A stretch of DNA of 22,086 bases from an uncultured Alphaproteobacteria bacterium (GCA_937888725.1 CALARE010000066.1:1-22086), one strand, 5' to 3'; counted from the stretch's first letter, positions 1 to 6,254 are shown. Made by a program: numbers and translations. The notes: generated by a model from the sequence alone, not told the origin.

Positions 1-55
1 GAGCGCAACCTTGCCAAGGTTGATGTCGAGGGTTCGAATCCCTTCACCCGCTCCA
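1..55 (+). tRNA. tRNA-Gly(GCC), 3' part only
   Basis: The window opens inside a tRNA gene. Visible are the end of the D stem (GAGC), an anticodon stem CAACC/GGTTG around loop TTGCCAA with anticodon GCC at 13-15, a T stem GAGGG/CCCTT around loop TTCGAAT at 33-39, the acceptor 3' strand CACCCGC at 45-51, discriminator T52 and an encoded CCA at 53-55. The anticodon decodes GGC/GGU, so glycine. The 5' acceptor strand and most of the D arm lie upstream of the window. Confidence 0.95.
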
Positions 56-61
56 GTTTAA

Positions 62-94
62 AACGGTCATTGAAATGTGACCGTTATTTTTTTT
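62..94 (+). terminator. Rho-independent terminator of tRNA-Gly
   Basis: Perfect 8-bp stem AACGGTCA (62-69) and TGACCGTT (78-85) with an 8-nt loop, followed by A and a run of eight T (87-94). It starts seven bases after the tRNA CCA end, so it should end the tRNA transcript just before the next gene. Confidence 0.9.
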
Positions 95-110
95 ATTGGG
101 ATTTTTTAAT

Positions 111-614
111 ATGAAAAAATACATACTTTATTTTGTTTTATTTACATCTCTTTTTCATGTGAATTTAGCATTTTCTTTAGATGAACATATTAATAATATT
201 CGTATTTTTAAGAGCAAAAGAATTATGCAATTAAAATATAATGACAAGATTCTTAAAGAATATAAAATCGCTCTTGGTGGAAATCCAGTGGGGGCAAAAG
301 AATGTGAGGGTGATGAAAAAACGCCAGAGGGGAAATATACAATTGAATATCATAATCCTAAAAGCAGTTATCATTTATCGCTTAAAATTTCTTATCCGTT
401 AGATGAAAATATTGCACATGCAAATAAAAAAGGGTGTAACGCGGGTAGTTTTATTATGATACATGGTTTTCCAAATTGGGCACCAAATAAATTGTTTGAT
501 TTTATTCATAATCATTTTGATTGGACGGATGGTTGTATTGCTGTGACAGATGAGGAGATGGATGAAATTTATCATCTTGTTCAAGATGGCACTCCCGTCG
601 AAATAATGCCATAA
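111..614 (+). CDS. Exported L,D-transpeptidase (YkuD family)
   Basis: 167 residues. The first ~22 are a signal peptide (MKKY, hydrophobic core, cleavage probably after AFS), so the enzyme acts in the periplasm. The C-terminal half carries the YkuD signature: His118-Gly119 in an IMIHG segment and TDGC with catalytic Cys142. Family members form 3-3 peptidoglycan cross-links or attach proteins to peptidoglycan, and the short single-domain layout resembles the YafK-like subgroup. I start at the ATG at 111 rather than the TTG at 96, because the ATG begins a normal signal peptide and has GGGA about 9 nt upstream. It stands alone between two terminators. The substrate and subgroup cannot be read from the sequence. 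Confidence 0.85.
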   Translation: MKKYILYFVLFTSLFHVNLAFSLDEHINNIRIFKSKRIMQLKYNDKILKEYKIALGGNPVGAKECEGDEKTPEGKYTIEYHNPKSSYHLSLKISYPLDENIAHANKKGCNAGSFIMIHGFPNWAPNKLFDFIHNHFDWTDGCIAVTDEEMDEIYHLVQDGTPVEIMP

Positions 615-633
615 TTTTTATTGTGCTGTTTTC

Positions 634-652
634 GGTTCGAGCCTGTATCTCC
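634..652 (+). repeat. Relic of a tRNA-Ser(GCT) 3' end, inverted orientation
   Basis: GGTTCGAGCCTGTATCTCC matches the T-arm and acceptor 3' strand of the tRNA-Ser at 5219-5305 (plus-strand positions 5223-5243, reverse complemented) at every base except two single-base deletions. Its orientation is opposite to the intact tRNA. No other tRNA arms lie next to it, so it is not a working tRNA. Confidence 0.5.
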
Positions 653-659
653 TTATAAA

Positions 660-685
660 AAAAACCACCTTGCGGTGGTCTTTTT
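660..685. terminator. Bidirectional intrinsic terminator
   Basis: Stem ACCACC (664-669) and GGTGGT (674-679), loop TTGC. On the plus strand it is followed by C and five T, so it can end the L,D-transpeptidase transcript. On the minus strand it is followed by a run of T (complement of the A tract ending at 664), so it could also have ended a minus-strand transcript such as the tRNA whose 3' end seems to survive at 685-698. Confidence 0.8.
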
Positions 686-698
686 ATGGCGGAGCGTA
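685..698 (-). repeat. Partial direct repeat of the tRNA-Ser 3' end (att-like)
   Basis: TATGGCGGAGCGTA matches 13 of 14 bases of 5217-5230, which is the acceptor 3' strand plus CCA of the tRNA-Ser(GCT), in the same orientation. Like the intact tRNA it is followed, on the minus strand, by a hairpin terminator (660-685). No complete tRNA can be folded from 687-775. The simplest reading is the far attachment-site copy of an element inserted at the 3' end of the tRNA-Ser gene; chance or an unrelated tRNA relic is possible, as the match is short. Confidence 0.4.
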
Positions 699-1034
699 GA
701 ATATGAAGTTCGGGCTTGTTGGAGTAGTGTATTTGTGGATGGTTTAGGGTCATGGTGAGTAGGTATTTTGGATGAGGAAGTAGAGTGGTTGAGGAAAATG
801 TTAGGAAATATGTATTTTCTAGCGTTATCTGAACGGAGCTTGCATCGCCATTTCTTCATTTTTTAACGCAATCCCATACTTAAAATATCAGTTTACTCTA
901 GCGTTTATTGGGATTTGAAGGTTTTATTCCCGAAGAAAAAAGCCCCATTTAATTCCCAAGCTAAATTACTTTTTCTAACATTTTTTCTGTTTATAAGTAA
1001 ATTGCTTTATTCAACATTATATGCTACCATTTAT
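690..1034. other. Gene-free left flank of the accessory island
   Basis: I see no convincing gene here. The open frames crossing 502-859 on the minus strand run through the terminator hairpin and have no usable ribosome site. Bases 690 to about 812 are strongly G-rich and C-poor on the plus strand. The remainder is AT-rich. A frame upstream of 1047 stays open from a TTG at 915, but the real start downstream appears to be the ATG at 1047. Confidence 0.6.
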
Positions 1035-1046
1035 CAGAGGTATAAA

Positions 1047-1514
1047 ATGAGCGGATATTTTTTACAAAAGGCTACTATTCCTGGGGTGGGTGAACTTGAA
1101 TTTCACACCAACGTAACTATTACACATGCTCGTTCAATCTTTGGTCTTGCCACATCAAAAGAATATTTCGAAAAAGTAGTATTACCTAACTTACAAGAAT
1201 TTTATAAAAGTCCATTAGATGTTCGAAAAGCTCTCAATGCCTGTATTTCTCTGTACCATTTAGCAGATTGGCATTGGACTACACTACCAAGGGAAGAAAA
1301 AAATAATAAAAAGAACAATATACCATATAATGAGCCCCTCGAATCAATAGCAAACGGTTCCAAACATTTTAATACACAAAAGACTTATCAATCTGGAGAA
1401 GTTGATGGCAGTTTTACAGAGCGTTCTTTAACATTAAATTGTGGAGAAAAAACGATTATTCTTAAAAAAATGTTAGAAGACATACAAAAATACTGGGAAA
1501 GAGAATTAGGCTAA
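1047..1514 (+). CDS. Hypothetical protein, 155 residues
   Basis: I do not recognise a named family. The start is set at the ATG at 1047, which has a strong Shine-Dalgarno site AGAGG at 1036-1040; the frame is open back to a TTG at 915, but that extension is a poor N-terminus without a ribosome site. The protein is soluble with no signal peptide. A predicted helical stretch about residues 40-75 contains NACISLYHLADWHW, rich in His and Trp. The middle is Lys/Asn-rich and the C-terminus ends in a helix with KYWERELG. I see no HEPN Rx4-6H motif, nuclease motif or HTH. It is convergent with the HEPN gene, with a 45-bp gap that shows no clear terminator, and shares the island with the restriction-type genes, so a role tied to them is possible but unproven. 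Confidence 0.7.
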   Translation: MSGYFLQKATIPGVGELEFHTNVTITHARSIFGLATSKEYFEKVVLPNLQEFYKSPLDVRKALNACISLYHLADWHWTTLPREEKNNKKNNIPYNEPLESIANGSKHFNTQKTYQSGEVDGSFTERSLTLNCGEKTIILKKMLEDIQKYWERELG

Positions 1515-1559
1515 TTTCTATATATCGCAACTTTATTCTTCGTGGAAAAAAGTCTCATC

Positions 1560-2594
1560 TCAAGATTGCTCAAACGTTTCAAATATTTCAGAATCGATTG
1601 CTTCAGCTATCTGTTCAAGGGTTTGATGAGTTTCTGACGCCTTCTCTACAAAATAAAGTAAAACCTTTCTTGTAATAGGTTCCATATAATCCCTAACAAA
1701 AACCAATAACAAAAGAGATAGATTGGGTGCTTTATCTGCATTCAAAAATGCTCTCAGCTGTTTTTCAATTTTGTTGCTAATTTCACCAGTGTGTACAATA
1801 TCACATCTGATACCATATGCTAATTGAAAGAATTTTGATAAATTTTGTTTTAAACACTTAGAACCTCGAACTTTTAATCTGTAATTAAGTTCTGATGAAC
1901 AATCGTTTAATAAGGTACATTCCCAAATGGTAACCAATTTTAAAATTTTATCAAAGTTATCCTTAGCATTATAATATTCCATAAAATATTGCATAGGAAG
2001 ATTCACAATATCCATAACGTTATTTAATTTTTTACCAAGAGCCACAATTTGAGGAACATCATCTTGTGTAATTTTATAAATATTCCATTTTCTGTATGCA
2101 GACTCTTCTATTTGTACGATGTATTCTTTTACAGTGGAACTTTGGAAAAAACCGCTTGTGCTCATTTCCGAAGATATTGCATAATAGCGTTCAATCTGTA
2201 TATGCCCAGCTTTATACAATCGAAATGTCATTATATAATTTTCTATACAATTCAATCCGGAATCAATAATGTCTTCTGCCCTATTGCTAGATACTTGATC
2301 AATAAAATGGGGTAATTTTGCTCCAGTTCTAATCAGAAAATTGGCTACAGGATACTTTTCAAAAACACCTAAATGATGTTGCAGGCTCCAATCAAGCTGC
2401 AAACTACTATATAACCAACCATATTTTTGAAATTGAGGAACATATTTATTAAAAAATTCTACTGTCGATATAATATCAAACCCATGAAATTCTTTACCCA
2501 ATATTTTAGGGTCTATTGCTACATTATACACTGGAACAAATATATATGTCCCAACCTCATCTAAATTTTTCGCAATATTGCTATCTCCAGCCAT
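1560..2594 (-). CDS. Apea-like HEPN domain protein
   Basis: 344 residues, soluble, no signal peptide. The C-terminal ~140 residues look like an Apea-type HEPN domain: a helix with TIWECTLL (about 222-229), then SELNYRLKVRG (about 234-244), then YGIRCDIVHTG, in which Arg263 and His268 form the Rx4H motif that in active HEPN proteins is the RNase site. Residues 1-200 match nothing I know and may be a sensor or binding region. The ATG at 2594 has AAGGAG six bases upstream, inside a perfect 14-bp palindrome. It lies 48 bp downstream of the nuclease-methyltransferase gene on the same strand, so the two are probably co-transcribed. HEPN proteins are frequent in defence islands as toxins or abortive-infection effectors. 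The domain call is fairly secure; the function is inferred. Confidence 0.75.
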   Translation of the reverse strand: MAGDSNIAKNLDEVGTYIFVPVYNVAIDPKILGKEFHGFDIISTVEFFNKYVPQFQKYGWLYSSLQLDWSLQHHLGVFEKYPVANFLIRTGAKLPHFIDQVSSNRAEDIIDSGLNCIENYIMTFRLYKAGHIQIERYYAISSEMSTSGFFQSSTVKEYIVQIEESAYRKWNIYKITQDDVPQIVALGKKLNNVMDIVNLPMQYFMEYYNAKDNFDKILKLVTIWECTLLNDCSSELNYRLKVRGSKCLKQNLSKFFQLAYGIRCDIVHTGEISNKIEKQLRAFLNADKAPNLSLLLLVFVRDYMEPITRKVLLYFVEKASETHQTLEQIAEAIDSEIFETFEQS

Positions 2595-2601
2595 TGTAAC
2601 T

Positions 2602-2615
2602 CCTTTTATAAAAGG
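2602..2615. promoter_or_regulatory. Perfect palindrome over the HEPN gene ribosome site
   Basis: CCTTTTATAAAAGG is a perfect 14-bp palindrome. Its left half is the complement of the AAGGAG Shine-Dalgarno site of the HEPN gene. In DNA it could be an operator; in mRNA the AAAAGG/CCTTTT arms could pair and hide the ribosome site, though a fully closed loop is not possible and the structure would be weak. Confidence 0.4.
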
Positions 2616-2642
2616 TATTTTAGGAAAATTTTTCGGAACAAA

Positions 2643-4964
2643 TTATTTTTTTAAGAAGCCGTATTTATAAACATCTGCCGCAATTTTCTTGGCCAGAATA
2701 GATAATTTTTCTTTTAATTTATCATCCAATTGTTGAAACTTTTCATCACCTGATCTAGCACGTAAACGACCATTATCCGCTCGTCCTCGATGATATTCAC
2801 GAATTTCATAAAGTGAAGCGTTAACGTTTAAGTCTGGATTATCATCAGATTGGTAATACGTCCATAACTCGAGTCCAGCATCTAAAACGGCTTTTGCTTC
2901 ATTTGAAAAGGCCCTTTCACTTAAAAAGTCAGCCATAAAATTGGATTCAAAATCATCTGTCGCATGAACCTCTGTCGGTGTAAAAGGAATCCAATGGTTT
3001 ACTCCCAATCCTGACTGCACTCTATTTTGAGCGTGAAATAGAGTATAAACTAAACAATTGTTTTGGAAATTAATGTCTTCTTTCCAACCTTCATTAGGAT
3101 AATAAAACTGATCTCTATCATTTAACCAATTATGTTCTATACATTCTCTAACAGCAAAATAAATAGATGAATTTATTAAATTAATATTATTTATTTTGAC
3201 ATAATTAAAATGTTCCCTCCCAGGAATCGTCCCTATATATAATTGACTACTATGTTGAAAATCTGGAGATGGATTTCCCATATATCCAATAATAGATTCC
3301 TTTTCTGTATCGTATTTCTTTATCCACTTATTAATACTTTGATAATCAGTTTCCGCATAAAAAGATTTCGTTCCTATTTGTGTTCCATCGTTTTCAATAA
3401 CATCGCATTCAACAGATTCAATTTGAACTTTCTCAGCCATGTCCCAAATCAAAAATCCTATAGGAAAATTTCCTTTTACATTATCAAAGGTATTGGCATG
3501 AACAACAAAACCACCTTTATATTTTGCTTTAAAAAATTTTCTAAATTGTATAAAATTTGATGAATTGATATATTTTAATTTTGAAAATTGGGCTAATTTT
3601 GCCAAAGGCATTTTATCATAAATACGTGCCATAAATTGTGCAAATAATTCATTACTTGCCTTTCCAATTTCTTTTTTATATGTATTTTCTGTCGTTCTTG
3701 CAACACCAGCTTTGTTTTTACCTGTACCAGAAACAGTACTAGCTGTTGTCGCCTCCGCATAAGGTGGATTAATATAAATAATCAGCTTTTTTTGTTTTTC
3801 AGGATTATTAATAATTTCCTTTAATTTGGAAGGTAGATCTGAAAAATTGCCAGATAAAAAATCAAATTGAAAAACATGGCTAGGCAATAAGCGTTTATTT
3901 TCTTTCATTACACGCACATCAGAATCGTCCAATGTAGAACACCAAATTCGTTCAGGATTAGATAAACCATTTTCCAAATTACCTGTCCCAGCGCAACAAT
4001 CCCAAATATAATATTCTTCTTGCCAATTCTCTCCTAATACATCTGCAATATATTTTTGACTCAGTTCAACCCATTGCTGTGGTGTAAAAAAGGCTCCTTT
4101 AATTTCTCGAATTCCACTGGGAACCAGTAAATCTTGTCTCTCCAGCATGTATTTGTGATATTCTTTTTTAGGTGGTCGTTCATACGCTTTCCAAAATTTT
4201 TGATGAGCTATACCACCATCCTTAAATCTGATTTTATTGAATAAATCGTTATTTAGTTGAACTTCATAATTGTCACCATTTAACAAAATTTTTAACTTTT
4301 GTGAGATAGTTTTATTATTTACCGATAATAAATCAGCCAAATAAAAATCTCGTGGCATAATCCCTTGCTTTAATATATCATCAGGAATAGAAATAGACGG
4401 GAGAACTTCACGACTCCAACGATCAAATACCTGAACAAAATTGTTTTTAGTTATTTGTAAAAAACCTTCTATCTTAGCAAAACCAAATAAATCACTAGAT
4501 ACGAAGTTTTTCTTAATCAATTCCTGGATAGCATTTTTATCTTCATGCCAGTTAAAAGTCAATTCTTTTCCATCCAGGATACGTTTTACTTTAGCAATAG
4601 TTTTTGAAGACACTGAGCTTGGGCGTTCATTCCAGTTAAAATCATTCGTTGTCAACACTTCCTGAGCATAATGGAACTCAATAAATGTTATATCCTTTGC
4701 ATCAAAACAACCTATAAATGGAGGAGGAAATTCTGCATTATCAATACGAGGTTTTATTGTTAAAAGAAGTTGAGCAATCATTGCCCATTTATCGTAAATT
4801 CCTTTTTTTGATTCTGCCCAAAACAAATAGCTTCCATCATTATTCAAAACAGCAAAATCTACCTTGTTCTTTTCAATACTATAATGTGCTTTTGGAAAGT
4901 ACAGATTTGTAATTTCCGTTTTGATATCTTCTTCACTGAGTTGATTAATGCTTTTAGTGACCAT
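2643..4964 (-). CDS. Fused PD-(D/E)xK-like nuclease and N6-adenine DNA methyltransferase
   Basis: 773 residues. The N-terminal region has Asp36, then Glu51-Ser-Lys53 in a VDFAVLN...LFWAESKKG setting, fitting the PD-(D/E)xK nuclease fold found at the N-terminus of type IIG/type I-like restriction proteins. The methyltransferase follows: GAFFTP (290-295, motif X-like), DCCAGTGN (322-329, SAM-binding motif I) and NPPY (399-402, catalytic motif IV of N6-adenine enzymes). Residues from about 540 to the end probably hold target recognition. This order suggests a single-chain enzyme that both cuts and methylates DNA; no separate specificity subunit is seen. I use the ATG at 4964, with AAGGAG spaced 5 nt; a GTG two codons earlier overlaps that site. 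It leads the unit with the HEPN gene. The site recognised, and whether it restricts at all, cannot be told from sequence. Confidence 0.8.
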   Translation of the reverse strand: MVTKSINQLSEEDIKTEITNLYFPKAHYSIEKNKVDFAVLNNDGSYLFWAESKKGIYDKWAMIAQLLLTIKPRIDNAEFPPPFIGCFDAKDITFIEFHYAQEVLTTNDFNWNERPSSVSSKTIAKVKRILDGKELTFNWHEDKNAIQELIKKNFVSSDLFGFAKIEGFLQITKNNFVQVFDRWSREVLPSISIPDDILKQGIMPRDFYLADLLSVNNKTISQKLKILLNGDNYEVQLNNDLFNKIRFKDGGIAHQKFWKAYERPPKKEYHKYMLERQDLLVPSGIREIKGAFFTPQQWVELSQKYIADVLGENWQEEYYIWDCCAGTGNLENGLSNPERIWCSTLDDSDVRVMKENKRLLPSHVFQFDFLSGNFSDLPSKLKEIINNPEKQKKLIIYINPPYAEATTASTVSGTGKNKAGVARTTENTYKKEIGKASNELFAQFMARIYDKMPLAKLAQFSKLKYINSSNFIQFRKFFKAKYKGGFVVHANTFDNVKGNFPIGFLIWDMAEKVQIESVECDVIENDGTQIGTKSFYAETDYQSINKWIKKYDTEKESIIGYMGNPSPDFQHSSQLYIGTIPGREHFNYVKINNINLINSSIYFAVRECIEHNWLNDRDQFYYPNEGWKEDINFQNNCLVYTLFHAQNRVQSGLGVNHWIPFTPTEVHATDDFESNFMADFLSERAFSNEAKAVLDAGLELWTYYQSDDNPDLNVNASLYEIREYHRGRADNGRLRARSGDEKFQQLDDKLKEKLSILAKKIAADVYKYGFLKK

Positions 4965-4985
4965 TTTCACTCCTTATGTCACTAT

Positions 4986-5013
4986 TTTATACTAAAAGGA
5001 TAGTATTTTGCAA
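4986..5013 (-). promoter_or_regulatory. Promoter of the methyltransferase-HEPN unit with an internal inverted repeat
   Basis: On the minus strand TTGCAA (-35, 5013-5008), a 16-bp spacer and TATAAA (-10, 4991-4986), about 20 bp before the ATG at 4964. The spacer holds the inverted repeat ATACTA-6-TAGTAT (plus strand 4989-5006), a position where a bound repressor would block polymerase. Confidence 0.6.
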
Positions 5014-5047
5014 GAGATTTATTCTTAATCTTTTTTGGGATAAAGGC

Positions 5048-5075
5048 TGGGAAAGGTAGAGGATTTGAACTCGTG
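5048..5075 (-). repeat. Decayed copy of the tRNA-Ser 3' end
   Basis: TGGGAAAGGTAGAGGATTTGAACTCGTG, read here in two parts (5048-5061 and 5062-5075), aligns with the tRNA-Ser 3' end at 5219-5247 in the same orientation at about two thirds of positions with one gap, keeping TGG (CCA), GTA, AGGA, GAAC and GTG. A weaker T-arm-like piece GAGTTCGAACCCGTATAAG lies at 5151-5169. Neither has the rest of a tRNA, so both look like relics. Confidence 0.35.
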
Positions 5076-5180
5076 TAAGTTATTGATAAACAAAGGATTT
5101 TAAATTTATTAGTTCGAGCTGATTGGTTTTTGATGCGTTTTTGGAAATTTGAGTTCGAACCCGTATAAGCACTTGTTTTT

Positions 5181-5210
5181 AAAAGAAAAAAGAGCCTAAA
5201 AAGGCTCTTT
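5181..5210 (-). terminator. Rho-independent terminator of tRNA-Ser
   Basis: Perfect 8-bp stem AAAGAGCC/GGCTCTTT (5189-5196 with 5203-5210), 6-nt loop, then TTTTCTTTT on the minus strand. It starts eight bases after the tRNA CCA end. Confidence 0.85.
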
Positions 5211-5218
5211 GTACTCTA

Positions 5219-5305
5219 TGGCGGAGAGTACAGGACTCGAACCTGTGCATCATTTTCATGATGACGGATTAGCAATCCGCTGCATTACCACTCTGCCAAC
5301 TCTCC
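5219..5305 (-). tRNA. tRNA-Ser(GCT)
   Basis: Complete 87-base class II tRNA on the minus strand. The acceptor pairs GGAGAGT (5305-5299) with ACTCTCC. The anticodon loop is TTGCTAA with anticodon GCT (plus strand 5271-5273) on stem CGGAT/ATCCG. The long variable arm pairs CATCAT with ATGATG around AAA, typical of serine tRNAs. The T arm is CAGG-TTCGAGT-CCTG, and CCA is encoded. It has its own promoter and terminator and marks the right edge of the accessory island. Confidence 0.95.
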
Positions 5306-5318
5306 AAAGTGATGAGGT

Positions 5319-5347
5319 ATCATAGCAATCTTTCTTTGACTTGTCAA
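5319..5347 (-). promoter_or_regulatory. sigma70 promoter of tRNA-Ser
   Basis: On the minus strand TTGACA (5347-5342), a 17-bp spacer and TATGAT (5324-5319), thirteen bases before the tRNA 5' end. This is a near-consensus promoter, as expected for a stable RNA. It sits just past the rlmH stop codon. Confidence 0.85.
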
Positions 5348-5375
5348 CAAAATTTTAAAATAAGCTTAAAATCTT

Positions 5376-5837
5376 TTAATCTTTGTGGTAAGGATGCCCA
5401 TCTAAAATTGTTTTTGCACGATAAATTTGTTCTGCCAATACAACTCTTGCCAGCATATGCGGTAAAGTCATTCTACCAAATGAAAGTTTATAATCTGCTT
5501 TTTGGCGGAGTATCTCAGAATGTCCATTTGCACCACCAATTAGGAAAGTAATATTTTGAATACCATCATCTATCCATTTTCCTAAAATCTCTGCAAATTC
5601 TCTTGAAGATGGTGTTTTGCCACGTTCATCTAGGGCAATTATTTTTCCCCCTTGCGGTATTCCAGATAATAAAAGGGCTGATTCTGCCTCTTTTAATTGT
5701 TCACCTGTTAAAGATTTTTTTTCTTCAAACTCTTTAATTATTACTGTCCATTTTGTTTTTTTGATATAATCTTGAATAAGCGAATCTTCAGGAGTATTTT
5801 TTTTTAGTTTTCCAATGGCTGCTATTGTTATTTGCAT
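5376..5837 (-). CDS. rlmH: 23S rRNA (pseudouridine1915-N3)-methyltransferase RlmH
   Basis: 153 residues, near the usual ~155. RlmH is a small SPOUT-class enzyme that methylates pseudouridine 1915 in helix 69 of 23S rRNA using SAM. Diagnostic features are LDERGK (69-74), the SAM-binding knot segment FLIGGANGH (98-106), the LPHMLARVVLAEQIYRA region (125-141) and the C-terminal GHPYHKD. It is the last gene of the mlaE-rlmH operon; its start overlaps the end of the deaminase gene by 10 bases, suggesting translational coupling, and its own ribosome site is weak. No strong terminator follows; only AT-rich sequence and the tRNA-Ser promoter. Confidence 0.96.
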   Translation of the reverse strand: MQITIAAIGKLKKNTPEDSLIQDYIKKTKWTVIIKEFEEKKSLTGEQLKEAESALLLSGIPQGGKIIALDERGKTPSSREFAEILGKWIDDGIQNITFLIGGANGHSEILRQKADYKLSFGRMTLPHMLARVVLAEQIYRAKTILDGHPYHKD

Positions 5838-6253
5838 ATTTCAGCTCTTTTTTTATATTTGTTGGGGATTAAATCAGTAATAGGGACGACTTCATACCCT
5901 TTTTTATTTTCAGCAGGCATAATAACCTCAGCCTCAGGACCATAATCAGCAATATATTCTCGGCATCTTCCACAAGGTGAGATAACATATCCATCTTTAT
6001 CTCTAACCGCAACAATCATCTTGATTTTCATATCTTTTTCAGCCGTTGCAGCATGTCCAATTGTTATAATTTCAGCACATGTTGCAAGTGAGGGTTGATT
6101 TGTTCCTAAGTGTAATGCGGAATATACGTTCCCCGATTCAGTTAAAAGGGCTGCTGCAACCACAAAATGATGCCCTTCCTTCATGTAGCGTTTTTTTAAT
6201 AGTTTTTGAGCTGTTTTTATAAGTGAATCAGGGGTTACTTTCTTTTTTAACAT
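5828..6253 (-). CDS. Cytidine/blasticidin-S deaminase-like protein
   Basis: 141 residues. It carries the zinc-dependent deaminase signature: Cys59-Ala-Glu61 (Cys as ligand, Glu as proton shuttle) and Pro93-Cys94-Gly-Arg-Cys97. The CAE form with SPCGRCR and the spacing around them resemble tetrameric cytidine deaminases and especially blasticidin-S deaminase, so I give no gene symbol. Known members hydrolyse the amino group of cytidine or related nucleosides in the cytoplasm. I start at the ATG at 6253, with AGGAG six bases upstream inside the end of cvpA; an upstream in-frame start at 6277 would overlap cvpA for no clear reason. It is one base from the cvpA stop, so clearly in the operon. The real substrate is uncertain. 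Confidence 0.85.
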   Translation of the reverse strand: MLKKKVTPDSLIKTAQKLLKKRYMKEGHHFVVAAALLTESGNVYSALHLGTNQPSLATCAEIITIGHAATAEKDMKIKMIVAVRDKDGYVISPCGRCREYIADYGPEAEVIMPAENKKGYEVVPITDLIPNKYKKRAEICK

Positions 6254-6254
6254 A

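Noticed and set aside
687..775. A complete minus-strand tRNA gene upstream of the relic at 685-698
   Set aside because: No matching 5' acceptor strand, anticodon arm or paired T arm can be found, so only a 3' end relic is claimed.
502..859. Two overlapping minus-strand open frames of 83 and 68 codons
   Set aside because: They run through the terminator hairpin and, in one case, across the end of the L,D-transpeptidase gene; no ribosome site and no recognisable protein.
915..1046. N-terminal extension of the 155-residue protein from a TTG codon
   Set aside because: The ATG at 1047 has a strong, well-spaced AGAGG, while the TTG has none.
1515..1559. Terminator between the convergent island genes
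   Set aside because: No stable stem followed by a T run is visible on either strand.
5306..5375. Terminator after rlmH
   Set aside because: Only weak AT-only pairing such as TTTTAA/TTAAAA is possible; the space is better explained by the tRNA-Ser promoter.
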